This document shows, one piece after another, positions 10,537 to 23,032 of a DNA stretch of 64,000 nucleotides (positions within the stretch are counted from its first letter, which is position 1; each line of letters begins with the position of its first letter). Both the position numbers and the translations under genes were made by a program. Source of the stretch: Dactylonectria macrodidyma (Eukaryota; Ascomycota; Sordariomycetes; Hypocreales; Nectriaceae); NCBI GenBank assembly GCA_020744425.1, contig JAGMUV010000011.1:1364001-1428000 (forward strand), in the 5' to 3' direction. The notes under the pieces were generated by a model that did not search any database, was not told where the DNA came from, and was given only the letters and a program-made list of their open reading frames with translations.

Positions 10537-13500
10537 ATGTCTCTGAGCATGGCCGCCATTTTGGCTGCTGCACCCGGCGAATATCTTGTAGATTTCGGAC
10601 GTGAATCCACACTGACAACGACATCAGAGCCAGCGCTCCCTCAAATCGCCGTAGCTTCAGAGTAAGCCTCTAGTTTCACGGTGCATTGCCGACGTCCCCC
10701 ACTAACATCCAACCAGCTACATACGGCTATCCTCTGCTTTCGGCCTGATCCTGTATACTATTTTGGACACTATTGTTAGGAGAAAACCCTCAGGATTGCA
10801 GACAAGATGGTGCGCTGATAATAGCATTCATTTGGTATGTCGAAATCTCACCCGTTTTCGCCGGGTCACTGAGCATATCAATCACTAACGACTTCGGGTT
10901 GCAACAGCTTCTTCAGATGGTAATAGTTTTGCATTGCGTATTCTTACTTTGCTCGGAGCTCAAATCTGCGAGACTTGATCTTCATGCAAGCTGGATGCCT
11001 CTGGCTGCGTATGCATCAGCAGGCGTCGCATCCATAGTCAATATTCTCGGCCTTGTCTTACGACAAGCCTCTACCGTCCGGGGATGCTACCACCTCATCA
11101 GCACTCTTACATTGGCATGGAGCATCTCTGATTCGCAAGATACTGTTGCTAGGGCTAACTTGCTTCTGCTTGGGGCGTTTGCCTTGGCTTTTCTGTTGGA
11201 TACATTTCATTCCACTATTCCGCCTCAGCTGCCACCGCCTATGACTGGTCTTGCCCTCTCGGAGCGCTTTTGTTATAGCTGGTTAACGCGAGCCATTGGG
11301 GCTCCTATGGGGCTCGATTTCGACAGCCTTCCAGAGGTTGGCCTTCTAGACGATTTCGATGCCTACCTCGGAAGGCTGCATGCTTCCGGCACCCCCAACC
11401 AGGCCGGCGCAGTACCAGGTATCTTTTGGGGCTTCTTGATCCGTGAACACCCTCGGCAACTCCTCAGCAGTGGACTTCTCCGTCTAATCGACGATGCATC
11501 CAAGTTCGCGCTCCCTTGGTTGCTGAGCAGCTTGCTCACTCGGCCAACTCCTTGGAACATCTCCTTGATGTTTTGTTCCCGCATCGTCGGCGCCCTGTGT
11601 GGAAACTATAGCGGTTACTACCTTCGGCAAATATCAGCGCAGTACAAAGCCGCGCTCTCTGCGGCGTTGCATGCGAAGACGTTGCGGCTGGGCGACTTCA
11701 AAGTGTCGAATCAAGGAGCTGATCTCGCAACCTTGGGAGAGGTCGATACGCAAATACTCTACCGTGCGGTTTTGCAGTTTTCAGATGTTTGGGCCCTTCC
11801 TCTCCAGACTGTTCTTTGCCTGGCTGGTCTCGCATATTTATTGCCCTGGCAAGCGCTCGTCGCCGTCATCGCCGTCACTGTAAGTATATAGGATAAGCTC
11901 TTTCATGAATTCGCTTCATACTCCTGGCTAACACCACCTTCTAGGCCATCGTCGTCCCTCTGACGGCTACATTTGTCAAGTCAATTGCGTACTGGGTGGC
12001 GTGCAACATGTCCGCCAAGGACCACCGCACCAAGCTGATCATTGAAGCCCTCGGGGTTATGCAATCAATCAAGATGCATGCGTGGGAGTCGACCTTTGTC
12101 GACCTGATCGCGGAACGCCGATCTAGTGAGCTGAAAACAGTACAGAGCACAGCCATCTCCACGTCTGGCCTTGTGTGTTGCATGCAAGGCCTTCCGTCCC
12201 TTCTGGTGCTGGCTTCCTTTGGCGTCATTGTCTTTCTGAACAAGGAGTTGACGTCTGAGCTCGTTTTTGCAAGTCTACTGCTGTTTACCATGCTTAACAA
12301 CTCCTTGATCCAGATTTCAGGGCTGGCATCGATAATGCAAGCAATCCGCACCTCGTCAAAGCGGATAGAGATGCATCTTAATCTCTCAGAAGCAAAGCTA
12401 TCAGCATTCAGTGTACATCAGATCGAGCTTGGCCTCCCCATGCATTTGGAGTGCAAAGAATTGGGATGGCCAGGATGCCCTCCCCTAGTGACATCGGGAT
12501 CACTTCAAATAAACCCAGGCGCACTCACAGTCATTACAGGCGGGATGGGATGTGGAAAGTCTACATTGCTTCTCGCTATTCTTAGACATCTCGAGCAAAG
12601 GTTCTCTAGCCTCAATCACTTTGAAATTGGCCATGTTCCCCAGAAACCACTCCTGTTCGGCGGGAGTATACGGGACAATATCCTCTTCGGAAAGCCCTAC
12701 GACGAACAGTGGTACACCCAAGTCATCCACGCTTGCTGCCTGGATGCTGACTTTGAGCGTCTTCAAAACGGTGACAAAACTATCATCATTGGCTCCTCTA
12801 CGCTTTCAGGAGGCCAGAGTGCACGCGTGTCTCTGGCGAGGGCTGCGTATAGAAGGGCGGCTATATACCTTTTAGACGACCCCATTGCAGCAATCGACGT
12901 CAAGGTCTCGTCTGAGATCATGAGACGCTTGCTAGGCTCCAGCGGTCTGCTTGCGCAGTCTACCAGAGTTGTCTGTACCGCAGACACGGCCATCCTCCAG
13001 CATGCTGATGCAATCCATGACCTGACGGACGGCGCCGTCAATTTTCGGTTGGGCCAAGCACAAATATTGAATACCATCGTGGCCATGGAATCTACAGTGA
13101 GACCAGAGGACCTTCTTTCCATGGACCCGACGACAAGCAAGGACAGTTGCTTACGTACTTCTGCATCTTACGCGATCGAGGCCGAGTCCCCCGGCGCCCC
13201 TTTGAGCAATGCCCTTGGTCATGATCGCATAGCGCATGCACCCCCAAATTCCAAAAGTCCAATACTCGCATATCTTCTCTCTGCGAAAAGATCTTCGTGG
13301 CTGAAAGCCACGAGTCTACTTCTTCTTGCCCGGGCGTCTTCAGTCATGGGCACATATGTCCTCAAGATGATGGCAAATGACACGAGTGGATCTATTCTGA
13401 CCCGCCATCTGGCAATCTTTGGACTTTTATCACTCAGCCAGATTACGTTGTTCTTTTGCTTTGTGTTGGCGCTGTACAAGTTGTGCATCGTGCCTGCAGC

Positions 13501-15264
13501 ATCCAAGCTCCATCGAGACTTGACTGTGGCCATCTTGTCCCAGAGCATGTCATTCTTCCAAACAACCCAGGTCGGGGACATTCTAAATCTCTTCACAAAC
13601 GACATCTCACGGATTGATGGGTCGCTTAACTCATCCATTGCTTCGTTGATGGGCCAGTATACGAATCTTGCCTTTTCCTGTGGAGTTTTGGTCGTCTCTT
13701 CGCCTCTCAGTCTAGGATTCACCATTCCTCTTCTGGCAGCCACCTACCAGCTGCAACTGGTCTACCTCAGCAAACTGAGAGAACTTCGCCGATTGGATGC
13801 ATCTTCCAGAACACCGCTCCTTGAATATCTCCAGGAAGCAGAAAAGGGCAGAGTGGCCTTTGCAACCTACAAAGTCGCAGACTCGCGGCTGGCTCAGTTC
13901 AATCACTACCTAGAAAACAACCTCCGCGCTCTGTTCCCGCTTTCCTGTCTTGATCTCTGGCTGGGAGTGAGGTTGGAGGTTGCTTCCGTGATTCTTCAAA
14001 TCGTTGCTCTGGGATTTCTGTTGGCTAGGGGCGTTGACTCGGGTACCCTAGGGTTCGTCATGACCTACCTGTTCCAGGTCACCACGACGCTCAGCTACAT
14101 CGCCAAAATCAGTGCTCAGTGCGAGGCGGACGCAGTATCTGTTGCTCGTATTGATGAGTATTCGCGCATGTCTGAGAAAGGAGAAATATGCCTCGACAAC
14201 CATAACACGGTGGTCCCATACTCAGATGCTGGACCCGACGCCGCCTGGCCGCAATCCGGCAAGGTCGAGTTCCAATCAATCAGTGCTCGTTATCGACCTG
14301 GACTCCCTAACTCTCTTGACTCTGTCACTTTGGCCATCGAACCGGGCGAAAAGGTGGCTGTTGTCGGACGAACTGGTGCAGGAAAGTCTTCATTGGCCCT
14401 GTCCATGCTACGGATGATGGACCGGACGGGAGGTCAGATTCTTATCGACAACGTCGATGTCGCCAGTGTATCTCCTGTGCATCTTCGGAGGAGCCTCGCC
14501 GTCATGCCCCAGGCTCAAGTCGTGCTGGCCAGTTCAGTTCGCAAAAATCTTGATCCCCTAGGGCGCCACAGTGACGAAGAAATTGTGCAATGCCTGGAGA
14601 CGTGTGGGCTTCTGAACACCATCAGTAAGCTTTTCGGCGCGGAGAAGACTGGTTGTACAACCTCAGATTCCCTGCTCAATATCGAAATTGAAGATGGGTG
14701 AGCTGTTCTCGGGTCGTTACAGTATGATATGTTTTATAAGCTAACAAAGTTGCTTCACGTAGATCATTATTTTCCAAGGGTGAGAATCAGATCATATCCT
14801 TGGCTAGAGCGATGCTCCAGAAGTCGAAGATCCTGGTGTTAGATGAAGGTACGCTGCGATGACGGGTATGTCTAGAGAGATGAAAGTTCCTGACCCGGTG
14901 TGATGTATAGCAACGTCAGGGATGGATGATTCGACAGAGGCGTTCGTCCACGACTTGATATTCGACAAATTACGGGACACCACCGTCCTGGCTATCATGC
15001 ACAGACTCAACTTGACAGTATGTTCACCTCTCAGACCTAATACTACGATGTTTGCCTTTGGGGTTACCGACCTTTAGCATTTGCGCTCATTGCTAATCTT
15101 TCTAGATTCATTACGACAAGGTGTTGATTATGGATCAAGGAAGGGTCGTGTCATTTGGCAGCCCAGCCGCGTTGTTAGCCGATGTCGAAGGCCCCTACTT
15201 CTCTATGATTCAAGAAGATAAAGAGCTTCTCAGTCAAGCACGGAAGTATTTGGGTCGCGCATAA
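10537..15264 (+). CDS. ABC-C (MRP-type) exporter
   Basis: Seven exons: 10537-10661, 10717-10834, 10908-11879, 11945-14697, 14763-14848, 14911-15017 and 15106-15264. They encode 1,439 residues, normal for full-length ABC-C proteins. The order is N-terminal membrane segments (TMD0-like), TMD1, NBD1, TMD2, NBD2. NBD1 has Walker A GGMGCGKST, signature LSGGQ and Walker B LLDDP, with Asp where the catalytic Glu would be, as is common in this subfamily. NBD2 has Walker A GRTGAGKSS, a degenerate signature FSKGE and Walker B VLDEATSGMD. Members export conjugates, peptides or toxic metabolites across plasma or vacuolar membranes. The first two short exons are the least certain; the start is the first ATG after an in-frame stop. 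It shares a promoter with the regulator. Confidence 0.88.
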
Positions 15265-15625
15265 TAAGAAAGATCAGGCCCATGCCTTGCAAAAGTAACT
15301 TCCTCAGACCGGGTGTGTGAGAGAGGCATGAAGTTTATGTACATACCGAAGATAGATGAATTGAACCGTAGGATATTTGAAACATAAACTCATCTTGCAG
15401 AGACGTAAAACCATGCACGCTTCAATCAGGTGCATATAGTTTTCCATACATTACGGCTAATTTTGGTGTAAGGTGGTGTGGGCTTCTTGTAAGCTAACTA
15501 AATTGTCGTGGATGAACAGTTAAGACTGTTGTCACTATCGCTGGGAGATAAATATATTCCGCCTTGATACTCCTAAAAACCTCCTCACTGGTCAACCTAA
15601 AATGATCGCTGTGGGTAAGGCTTAA
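15265..15625. other. Intergenic between convergent ABC and SCPL2
   Basis: About 360 bp between two 3' ends; nothing notable seen. Confidence 0.5.
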
Positions 15626-17212
15626 TCATAGCTTCCCTTGGAGCCACTTGTTCATCATTGCGTGAGCAACCCGAGGCTGGTCCATTGGTACCATATGCCC
15701 TGCTGCTTCAACTTCAACGAAACTGAGAAGCGAGTAGCTCTTGTGAGATCCCAGCACAGTTCGGTTTTCACGACCGTCTAGCGGCAGACCCAGCACCTCA
15801 TGGCTCAGGGGAAAATCCGGCTGTGATCGGAACGGCCCGTTGCCTCGCCAGACCAGATTATCAACAAACAACTTCATGCCTGGCGCAGTGCACATCCAGT
15901 CGCGGTTCCCGGCATAGATCAAGACTCGAATGTCGCTATCGAGAAGCTCTGTCACCCACTGATGGGACGGATAGCCGACTTCGGCGTTTTGATAGAAGTC
16001 CCGAGAGACTTGCGGGCTGATCATTAATGCTGTGCCCTTCTCAGGGCTGACACCAAGGTGGTCTCTGACTGCTTTTGAGTTGACCCACGCCATCATGCCT
16101 AGAGGCGGTAGCTCACAGAGCTTCGGGGTCGCCGTGCAGTTAACACTCAGGTCGTAGCCATTCCACGGTGTATCGTTGAGCAAATCAAAGCCGTTCTTCA
16201 TACAATATGCCTCAGCAACATTGCATACGTTCATGTTGTAGTTGCTGGCCTCGCAGGCTTGCGTCAGTGCCTCGCACCGCGGCGTTGTCTCTGCGATTTG
16301 CGCGCATTGAGAGGCATTGAAGATGGGCAGAAGGCGACCAGACCCGCTGCTAGTGCAGCCTGTCTCCCAGTTTCCTCGTCTCTGGCTTTTCTGATCCATC
16401 AGTCCGTTGCCAACCATGATACCCTTTAGGTTTATTGTACTCAACTCCCGGCTTGACGTGGCGGCTGCGAGCTTAGCAACACGCGATGACTGCATGCGAT
16501 GGATGGTTGCTCCGAGGGCGGGAACCCAGCTTCCCCCGTAGCTCTCGCCGGCGATATAAAAGTCTCGAGCGCCCCATTCTGGGCGGGCAGCAAAGAGACG
16601 CACAAGAAAGGCGTACAAGTCATCCATGGCGTCTGCCAGGTGAGATACTTGACGCTTGCCGTACGAGTACCCTACGCCCAGAGGTTGATCGACGAATATG
16701 ACTGTTGCATTGGAATTCCAGGCGTAAGGGTTGTATGTAGTGGAGTTGAAGGCACCGAGTTGTGAAATCGGCATCGTCTTATCAAACAGACAGGCTCCAA
16801 GCTCCATAAGACCACCGCCGAAGACGCTGGAGCCACCAGGTCCACTGGTATCGGTGAGCATCTAGAGGACCGGAGAAGTTTGAAAATTGGTGTATCTTAC
16901 CCTTGGAGCCAGAGAATGACTGGATCCTGTGTGGCGTCGTTGCGGCTCTCAAAGGCCCAAAAGTACAGGTGGTTGTCGTCTGCGAAAGGGTTGGGATTAG
17001 ACGAGGGAACCGCTGGGTGAGGGAACTTCATTACCCCAATCGACGTAACCACTCACACCTGCCTCGCCGTCGCAGAGTCTCGGGTCGGTTCTTATTGTAC
17101 GAACCGTAAAGCCATCACCATCATGAACCTGCCATTTCCCAGGCTTTCTTTGGGTCCGCGAATACACACCCGTCACACTCCCTAGCATCAGAAATAGAAA
17201 AGGTACGAGCAT
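15626..17212 (-). CDS. Secreted serine carboxypeptidase SCPL2 (S10)
   Basis: Exons 17212-17035, 16979-16901 and 16844-15626 give 491 residues. A signal peptide (about 1-18) is followed by the S10 fold. GGPGGSS forms the oxyanion hole, with its first Gly codon split by intron 2. The triad is Ser187 in the canonical GESYGG, Asp401 (AGNRDWMC) and His469 ([10 protein letters not shown]). Many paired cysteines and NxS/T sites fit a secreted glycoprotein. It is the most canonical of the four S10 proteins here and probably an active acid carboxypeptidase. Its intron positions differ from SCPL1, SCPL3 and SCPL4, so it is an older paralogue or came separately. It is divergent from the MFS gene, with a block-A site between them. 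Confidence 0.9.
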
Positions 17213-17758
17213 TATCTCCTCAAGAGGAAATATGTATCATGTGGGTGAACGTTTACAAAACAAGTATCTGAAGGAGGATGATTCAGGCGTAAGGTGAGCG
17301 AGAAGATGATAGACCGTTGGAACTCCCTGGGCACTCACCGGGATGCCGCCTGGGTTCAAGGCCGAACCTACAGTTTACTCGCCACGATTACTACCCCATA
17401 TGATAAGTCTTTCTTCCTATTTGTCATATTTTGAACAGAACTGACCTAGGGCAGGGGACACGGACAAACGGGTGTATCTGGAGCGGGAAAAGTACTTGTG
17501 ACTATCTGAGTGTGATGGCGCCGCCCGATTGGCGCGGACCCCTTTGCCTGATTAGGGAATACCTAGGCCATCAAACCCCGGGCTCTCTCCGGTCTCCACA
17601 GCACCTTAATAAGCCCATGATACCTAGTTATCTGGAAGTAAGCCATGGTTGATTTTAGATGGGGCATGATAATAACTGGCAAAGGGACTTTCAATTACTT
17701 CGTCAAAGTATAGTAAACATTTTAGACTCCTAACGCCGTTGTGGGACACTAGGACAAA
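17213..17758. other. Divergent promoter SCPL2 / MFS
   Basis: A 546-bp shared promoter with the block-A motif at 17544-17559. No gene seen. Confidence 0.55.
17544..17559. promoter_or_regulatory. Block-A palindromic motif, site 3
   Basis: TTGCC-TGATTA-GGGAA between SCPL2 and the MFS gene, 200 bp before the MFS start codon and 332 bp before the SCPL2 start codon. Confidence 0.6.
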
Positions 17759-19470
17759 ATGAGTGGCACAGAGGATGAGGATATGCATCAACTTCCACCT
17801 CACGGGCGTAGCAGCTCGAGAAGCTCGACCTTCATATGTCTTACATCTGTGCTCCTCCTCACGTACGTTCAAACTTCTAGATAGAGCTCCCTTGTAACTA
17901 GATCACCTCGGCCCAGAAGCTGACCTCCCTAGGCTCACGGGAGGGAGTGCCAACATATTCGGGCTGTACGGCCCGCGCTTGATCCGAGATCTCTCTTTCA
18001 CCCAGAACGACGTCAGCACAGTCTCAACGGTTCTACTGGCTTCAGTGTACTGCATGATTCCAGTGTTCGGTCGCGTATGCCAACTTGCATCGCCCAGGTT
18101 TCTCTCCTTCTTGGCCGCCGCTCTCTTTGGGATTGGCTACCTTTCCCTGGAGAGACTATTTTGTACCACAATTGACGATAGGGGCAGTGCACATAGCATC
18201 TCCTTTGCCTTCGGCACGAGTATTTGCGCTTTTGCTTGCATCGGCTCCGCAACCAGCGCCATTATCATAGCTTCAATGACGGCCTGCGCGAGAACGTTCG
18301 AGAGAAGCCCCCAGAAAGGCCTTTTCATGAGCCTGCCAGTTGCGTCTCTCGGGATCAGCGGCATGCTCCATAGCTTCATAGCAGTCACCTTCTTCTCCAC
18401 GCCATCGACCATCGATCATAATGGCCGTGAGATCAGTATCATCTGTTTGTTCCGCTTCCTCGCCACATTGTTGCTGATAACTGGGTTTCTGGCGGGCTTG
18501 GGGCTTTGTACCCCCGAGACTAAGATGCTATCTACGAGCGCCAGCCTGGAACAAAGCATACGTGCAGGACGGCAAGCAGACTACGGCACCACCGGCAGGC
18601 TTAGTGATATCGAAGCTACTGGGACTGGTATTGTCGTCGAAACGAGGAAAAACAAAGCGCATTCCATGACGAGCTTGCTCGGAGACCCGGCCTTGTGTTA
18701 CCTGGCACTTGCAAACCTTTTCCTCCAAGGTGCATGTGAGGTGTATAATATGAATGTGTGTTCTCTTTGAACTCTTATCTGGAAACTTGATGACAGATAT
18801 CTAACCTTCACATGTGAACCACTCTGAACTGACAAGGCCGCTTCAGTTAAGTTCTATCTTTCAATCAAACATGGGAGGCACAGATCTTACCCGGTCATTG
18901 GACAGTGCCGTGGCCGAGCACGTCTCTGTACTAGCTATAGCGTCAACATTCGCACGCCTTTCTGGGGGATTCGTGTTCGACAGGTTCCCATCTCCTGAAA
19001 GCTGCACAGGAAGCCCAGCGAGAAGTTTCAACCTCAGTAGCGTCTTTCGCTCTCCGATCATGATATTCTTGATCATGGGTATATTTGGTGTTTGTGGCTT
19101 CATCCTACTCTCGGTTGTCCCAGCCGGCGCAAACATGTCGTTGCTTATGACCACAACGCTCATAGGCGTAGCATACGGGGCGAGCTCCTCACTCGCGCCG
19201 TTAGCGACATTCATCTGGTCACCGCAACAGTTTCCCGTGGCTTATGGGATCATCAATATGACACCTGCTATCGGAATCGGCCTTTACAATATTTTGTATT
19301 CTAGCTGGTACGAGCAGGGCATTTATCCAAATAATTCACACCTTGGATCATGCTTTGGCTGGCAGTGTTATGGGAAATGGGCCGAGTCGGGTTTGCTTGG
19401 TGCTGTGGTTTCCCTGGCTTTTGTTCTTCTGGCTTGGTGCGTATTCGTACGTCGCAGCGTTAATACTTAA
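17759..19470 (+). CDS. MFS transporter, MCH1/nodulin-like
   Basis: Exons 17759-17862, 17933-18755 and 18847-19470 give 516 residues with about 12 hydrophobic helices. The opening GGSANIFGLYGPRL and the helix order resemble fungal MCH1-type (monocarboxylate-transporter-homologue, nodulin-like) permeases. A soluble loop between the two halves falls at about residues 210-260. The second intron (18756-18846) is the least certain because its GTGTGT donor is not optimal. Substrates of this clade are poorly known; small organic acids are possible. Shared promoter position with SCPL2 suggests it moves a product or precursor of the block-A pathway (inference). Confidence 0.78.
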
Positions 19471-19587
19471 TGTCATTCGCGGTGCGTAGGCCATAGAGCT
19501 CAATAAACTCTGAAATGAATTGAATGCTACAGCCTTCTGGCAGATTTTCTTGTGTGTACTATTTCACGTGTCTTAGTTGCCATCCTC

Positions 19588-20852
19588 TCATCCGGAGAGC
19601 GATCCGAGTAGAAATCCATCATCTCCCAGAATATCGCCGCTCTCTGCAAATGATACATGCGCCCCAGTGTAGTATGCATGTCCCTTTAACTGAATAAGTA
19701 CTCCCAAATCCGTCTCATCTACTACCCGGGCAACAAAACTACCCTCGCCTCGGTGACTGTTGGAAACGAGGGACTGGTATGTCCACGAGTCGCCTAGAGA
19801 AATCTCGCCTTTGGCGTATGCCAACGCGGCACGGGCACAGACGGCGCCTATCACGAACAAGTCAGACTTTCGAAAGGTGGTGAAGAACTTATCTCATAGG
19901 GGAGCGAGTACGTACTTCCGGTGGGTGATCGGTCGATTTGGTGGTTGTCGAAATAACAGATACCCGTCTCAACTCCCTTGGTGCAAGAGGACTGCTTGCC
20001 CAACCCCTTGAAAATAACCACTGCAGCATACAGTCTCTCAAGCTCCGCGCTGACGGGAACCTTGGATGTGATCAGTTTTCGTAGGTGAGGGTTCTCATTG
20101 ATCAGGGCGATAATGGTAAAGGCGGCCTCGTCTAAGTCCTTCAAGTCTTCGCCAGTGAGATTTTCCTTGGTTCCCGAGGTGTACAAAAGCGGTGCCTCTA
20201 CCATACAGAAGAAGGCGCCCCCAAACGAAATATCAACGATCACCTCTTCGACAGTCCTACCAACACGCCATCTTTTTTCAACAGGTACCTGGACAGGAAC
20301 TCTGATAGCAGTGGCAAATGAAGGCACGGATATAAATGATACCGGTTTGGAAGGATCTGATCTGCCATCCGGAAGAGTCTGAACGGTCACGGTGACGATT
20401 CCGCAGGGGAGGTGGAGCCGTAGGTGTGTGCCCTTGGTACCGGCCGTCAAGGTATCTCGGCGAGGAAAGATTTCTAGGTCGTGAGTGTCGGTGAGGAATC
20501 GGCCAAGGGCGATGGTAGCGTGGCCACACATATTAGAGTACCCATCATTGGTCATGAATAAGATGCCCATGTCAGCCTCGCCGGCGTCAACAAGCTCAGT
20601 GCTCGGGCGAAGGACTGCGCCATACATGTCCCGATGACCCCGGGGCTCTAGGATCAGCCTGCGGCGGATATGGTCATACTTACTACTGGCCAGCGCTCGT
20701 TGCTCGGCCAGAGTGCCTGGAAGCGATGGGTATCCAGAGTAGACGATCCGTGTCGGTTCCCCAGTCGTGTGCATGTCGACACATCGGATGGGCGTCGTTA
20801 TGACGGCCTTGGGGCCTGGGCTTCCAAGAAGTGCTGTGATGGTTGTCATCAT
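19588..20852 (-). CDS. Trans-3-hydroxy-L-proline dehydratase (proline racemase superfamily)
   Basis: Exons 20852-19916 and 19847-19588 give 398 residues, a little longer than the usual 330-370. The first catalytic motif, MCGHATIALG, keeps the Cys (residue 109). The second motif, which the intron splits, reads DRSPTGS, with Thr311 where proline racemases and 4-hydroxyproline epimerases have a second Cys. A Cys/Thr pair is the known mark of trans-3-hydroxy-L-proline dehydratase, which makes pyrroline-2-carboxylate for reduction to proline. Members are cytosolic. It is divergent from SCPL3 across a 382-bp promoter with a block-A site. So 3-hydroxyproline, freed from peptides, is a likely substrate of this cluster. 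Either of two adjacent Met codons could be the start. Confidence 0.87.
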
Positions 20853-21234
20853 GTAAAGAATGCTCGTGTGTTGTTCGTGTCGAGAATTGTGTGACTGAGA
20901 CCTGGATCTTGGCCTTGACTCCCGCCTCTTGGCTCTTGACTTAGTGTCAAAGGGCTACCCAGAGTGCAATGGCCAGCCTGTATGGGCCGGCGCGATTCAT
21001 TGGCACGCTTTCTTTCCGAATGGTTGTCCAAGAGTCAAAATTGCCTAATCGGGGAATGCGATGCGCCGCGGAGGCGACTTTGAGAGCTAACATTAATGTT
21101 CCGTTACATGATAAGCCCTGGCCCCTGTATTTGCTGAGCTCGAATGATATCTGCGTATTGATGCCTTGCGTTTAGTTTTGATACTCCTCGGACTCCATTG
21201 TCTCGACTCTTTGCATTGTTGTCTCACCCTCAGA
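20853..21234. other. Divergent promoter dehydratase / SCPL3
   Basis: A 382-bp shared promoter containing the block-A motif at 21041-21056, close to its middle. Confidence 0.6.
21041..21056. promoter_or_regulatory. Block-A palindromic motif, site 4
   Basis: TTGCC-TAATCG-GGGAA, about 180 bp from both the dehydratase and the SCPL3 start codons. Confidence 0.6.
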
Positions 21235-22845
21235 ATGAAAGGAGGATTCTTCACCAGCTTGCTACTCGCAGCAGCATCGGGTGCCATTGCGACGTACCAT
21301 CGTATTGAACCCAAGAACGCAAAGGGATCGATCCGAGTCAAAAGCTTCAATGGCAATGAGATTGACTTGTGTGATTCGAGCTGGCCCCACCACTTGGGTT
21401 GGGCAGATCTAGACAATGACCACCACCTGTTTTACTGTACATTCAATCCCCAACCAAATGAACCCGTCGGCTGAAGGGAGACTAACAAGTAAATTAGGGC
21501 TTCACGAGGCTCGCCACGATCCGGAGACTGCACCTCTGCTTGTTTGGCTTCAGGGCGGCCCGGGTGCATCATCGCTATTGGGAGCATTTCTCGAACACGG
21601 GCCCTGTCTCGTGGACACTGGTGACAGCAACCAATTCAATCTGCATTCGTGGGCGGAGATTTTCAACATGGTGTATATTGATTCACCGGCAGGCACCACA
21701 GGTTTCTCCTATACCGACAACTCGTCTTCTCCGTCACCCAACACCACGGATTCCGTTGCCTCGGAGGTACTTGGCGCCATTGATCTTCTCTACGAGGCTT
21801 TCCCTCATCTTTCCTCCCTTCCATTGCACATAGCAGGGGAGAGTTATGGTGGCCATTGGGCCCCAGCGGTTGGTGCGGCTATTGTCGAACGTAACAAGAA
21901 GCAGTCATCCATCCCATTGAAGTCGATCATAGTCGGAAATGGATGGACGGATCCCGTCGTGCAGACGCCTTCACTCTTCGACGTCGCCTGCCATCATTAC
22001 CGCGGGTATGAGCCGTACTTGGACTACGATGCATGCGCAAAAATGATTCCGTTTCTCGGGCCGTGCAAAAAGGCTCTTCGCGAGTGCGCCACAACTCGAG
22101 ATGTCAGGAAATGCGTGGAAACCCAATCATCCTGCAAAGACCATATCACCGACGTCGTACTGGACAATCGGGGCAGCAACCCATACGATCGAAGGATGCA
22201 TGGGTGCGCCGGCGATTGCTATCAGCCGAAGTACACAAAGCTCCATGAGTATCTGGGGCGACGAGAGGTTCTGGTCGACTATCTCGAGCTATCAAGCGCC
22301 AGCGGTGGACTGAAGCACAAATGGGTTCCCGAAGACGAAGACGCCTCAAACCGCCACTTGGCCACAGGCGATTTCTTCTCGACCGTAATTCCACAGCTTG
22401 AGCGCGTTCTTTCCGAAGGCATCGATGTGCTCTTCTACTCGGGTAACGCCGATGTTACTTGCAACCCAAAGGGGGTTCTAGAGGCACTCGAAGGTGCTCA
22501 GTGGAACAACCAGGTCGCTTTGATTCGTAGTGAATGGGAAGATCTGCCATGGGAGACGGTATCTGGTGGTAGCGCGGGTCGCGCCAAGCGCGTAGATGGG
22601 CTGTGGATGGTTGACCTCAACGAAGCAGGACATCTGGTACGTGCTTGTCTCCCATCCCTTCCCCATTTAATTGCATCCCCCTTGAATTTTGTATAAGATG
22701 ATAAGCTTTTACTAATGTCGAGGTCTACGTGTAGGTTCCAGTCGATCAGCCTGTCGTGGCATTGGAGCTTATTAGGGAATGGCGAACATACACGGACAGA
22801 GGACGAGGTGAGGCTCAGGGAAATATGGTTCTTGAAGAACTGTAA
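21235..22845 (+). CDS. Secreted serine carboxypeptidase-like protein SCPL3 (S10)
   Basis: Exons 21235-21436, 21498-22636 and 22735-22845 give 483 residues. A signal peptide (about 1-19) is followed by the S10 fold. LQGGPGASS forms the oxyanion hole and YIDSPAGTTGFSY the conserved strand. The triad is Ser183 (GESYGG), Asp386 (GNADVTCN) and His446. The last intron falls just after AGHL and the next exon opens VPVDQP. The enzyme should be active on peptide or ester C-termini. It is tail-to-tail with SCPL4 (187 bp apart) and clearly paralogous to it along the whole length, including two shared intron positions, so the pair arose by inverted duplication. A decayed relative lies at 49.3-49.6 kb. 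Confidence 0.9.
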
Positions 22846-23032
22846 ATATCTTGGTTGGGTCGCTAATTCTCGACTGCGGTGAAACATTATTAGCTCTCTG
22901 GGACTTTAACTTCACTATACTTGGCTTCAATCGGGAGTAGGCTCTGGAATGCGATTTCTGGACCTAAAAGTAGCTTCAATTTGTAATTTATAACGACTGT
23001 GGCTCATTGTTTGTCTTCTTCCACATCTGGCC

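Noticed and set aside
16997..17212. Reading the SCPL2 first ORF as a separate 71-residue protein
   Set aside because: A GTAATG donor and a CAG acceptor join it in frame to the next exon and complete the S10 N-terminus.
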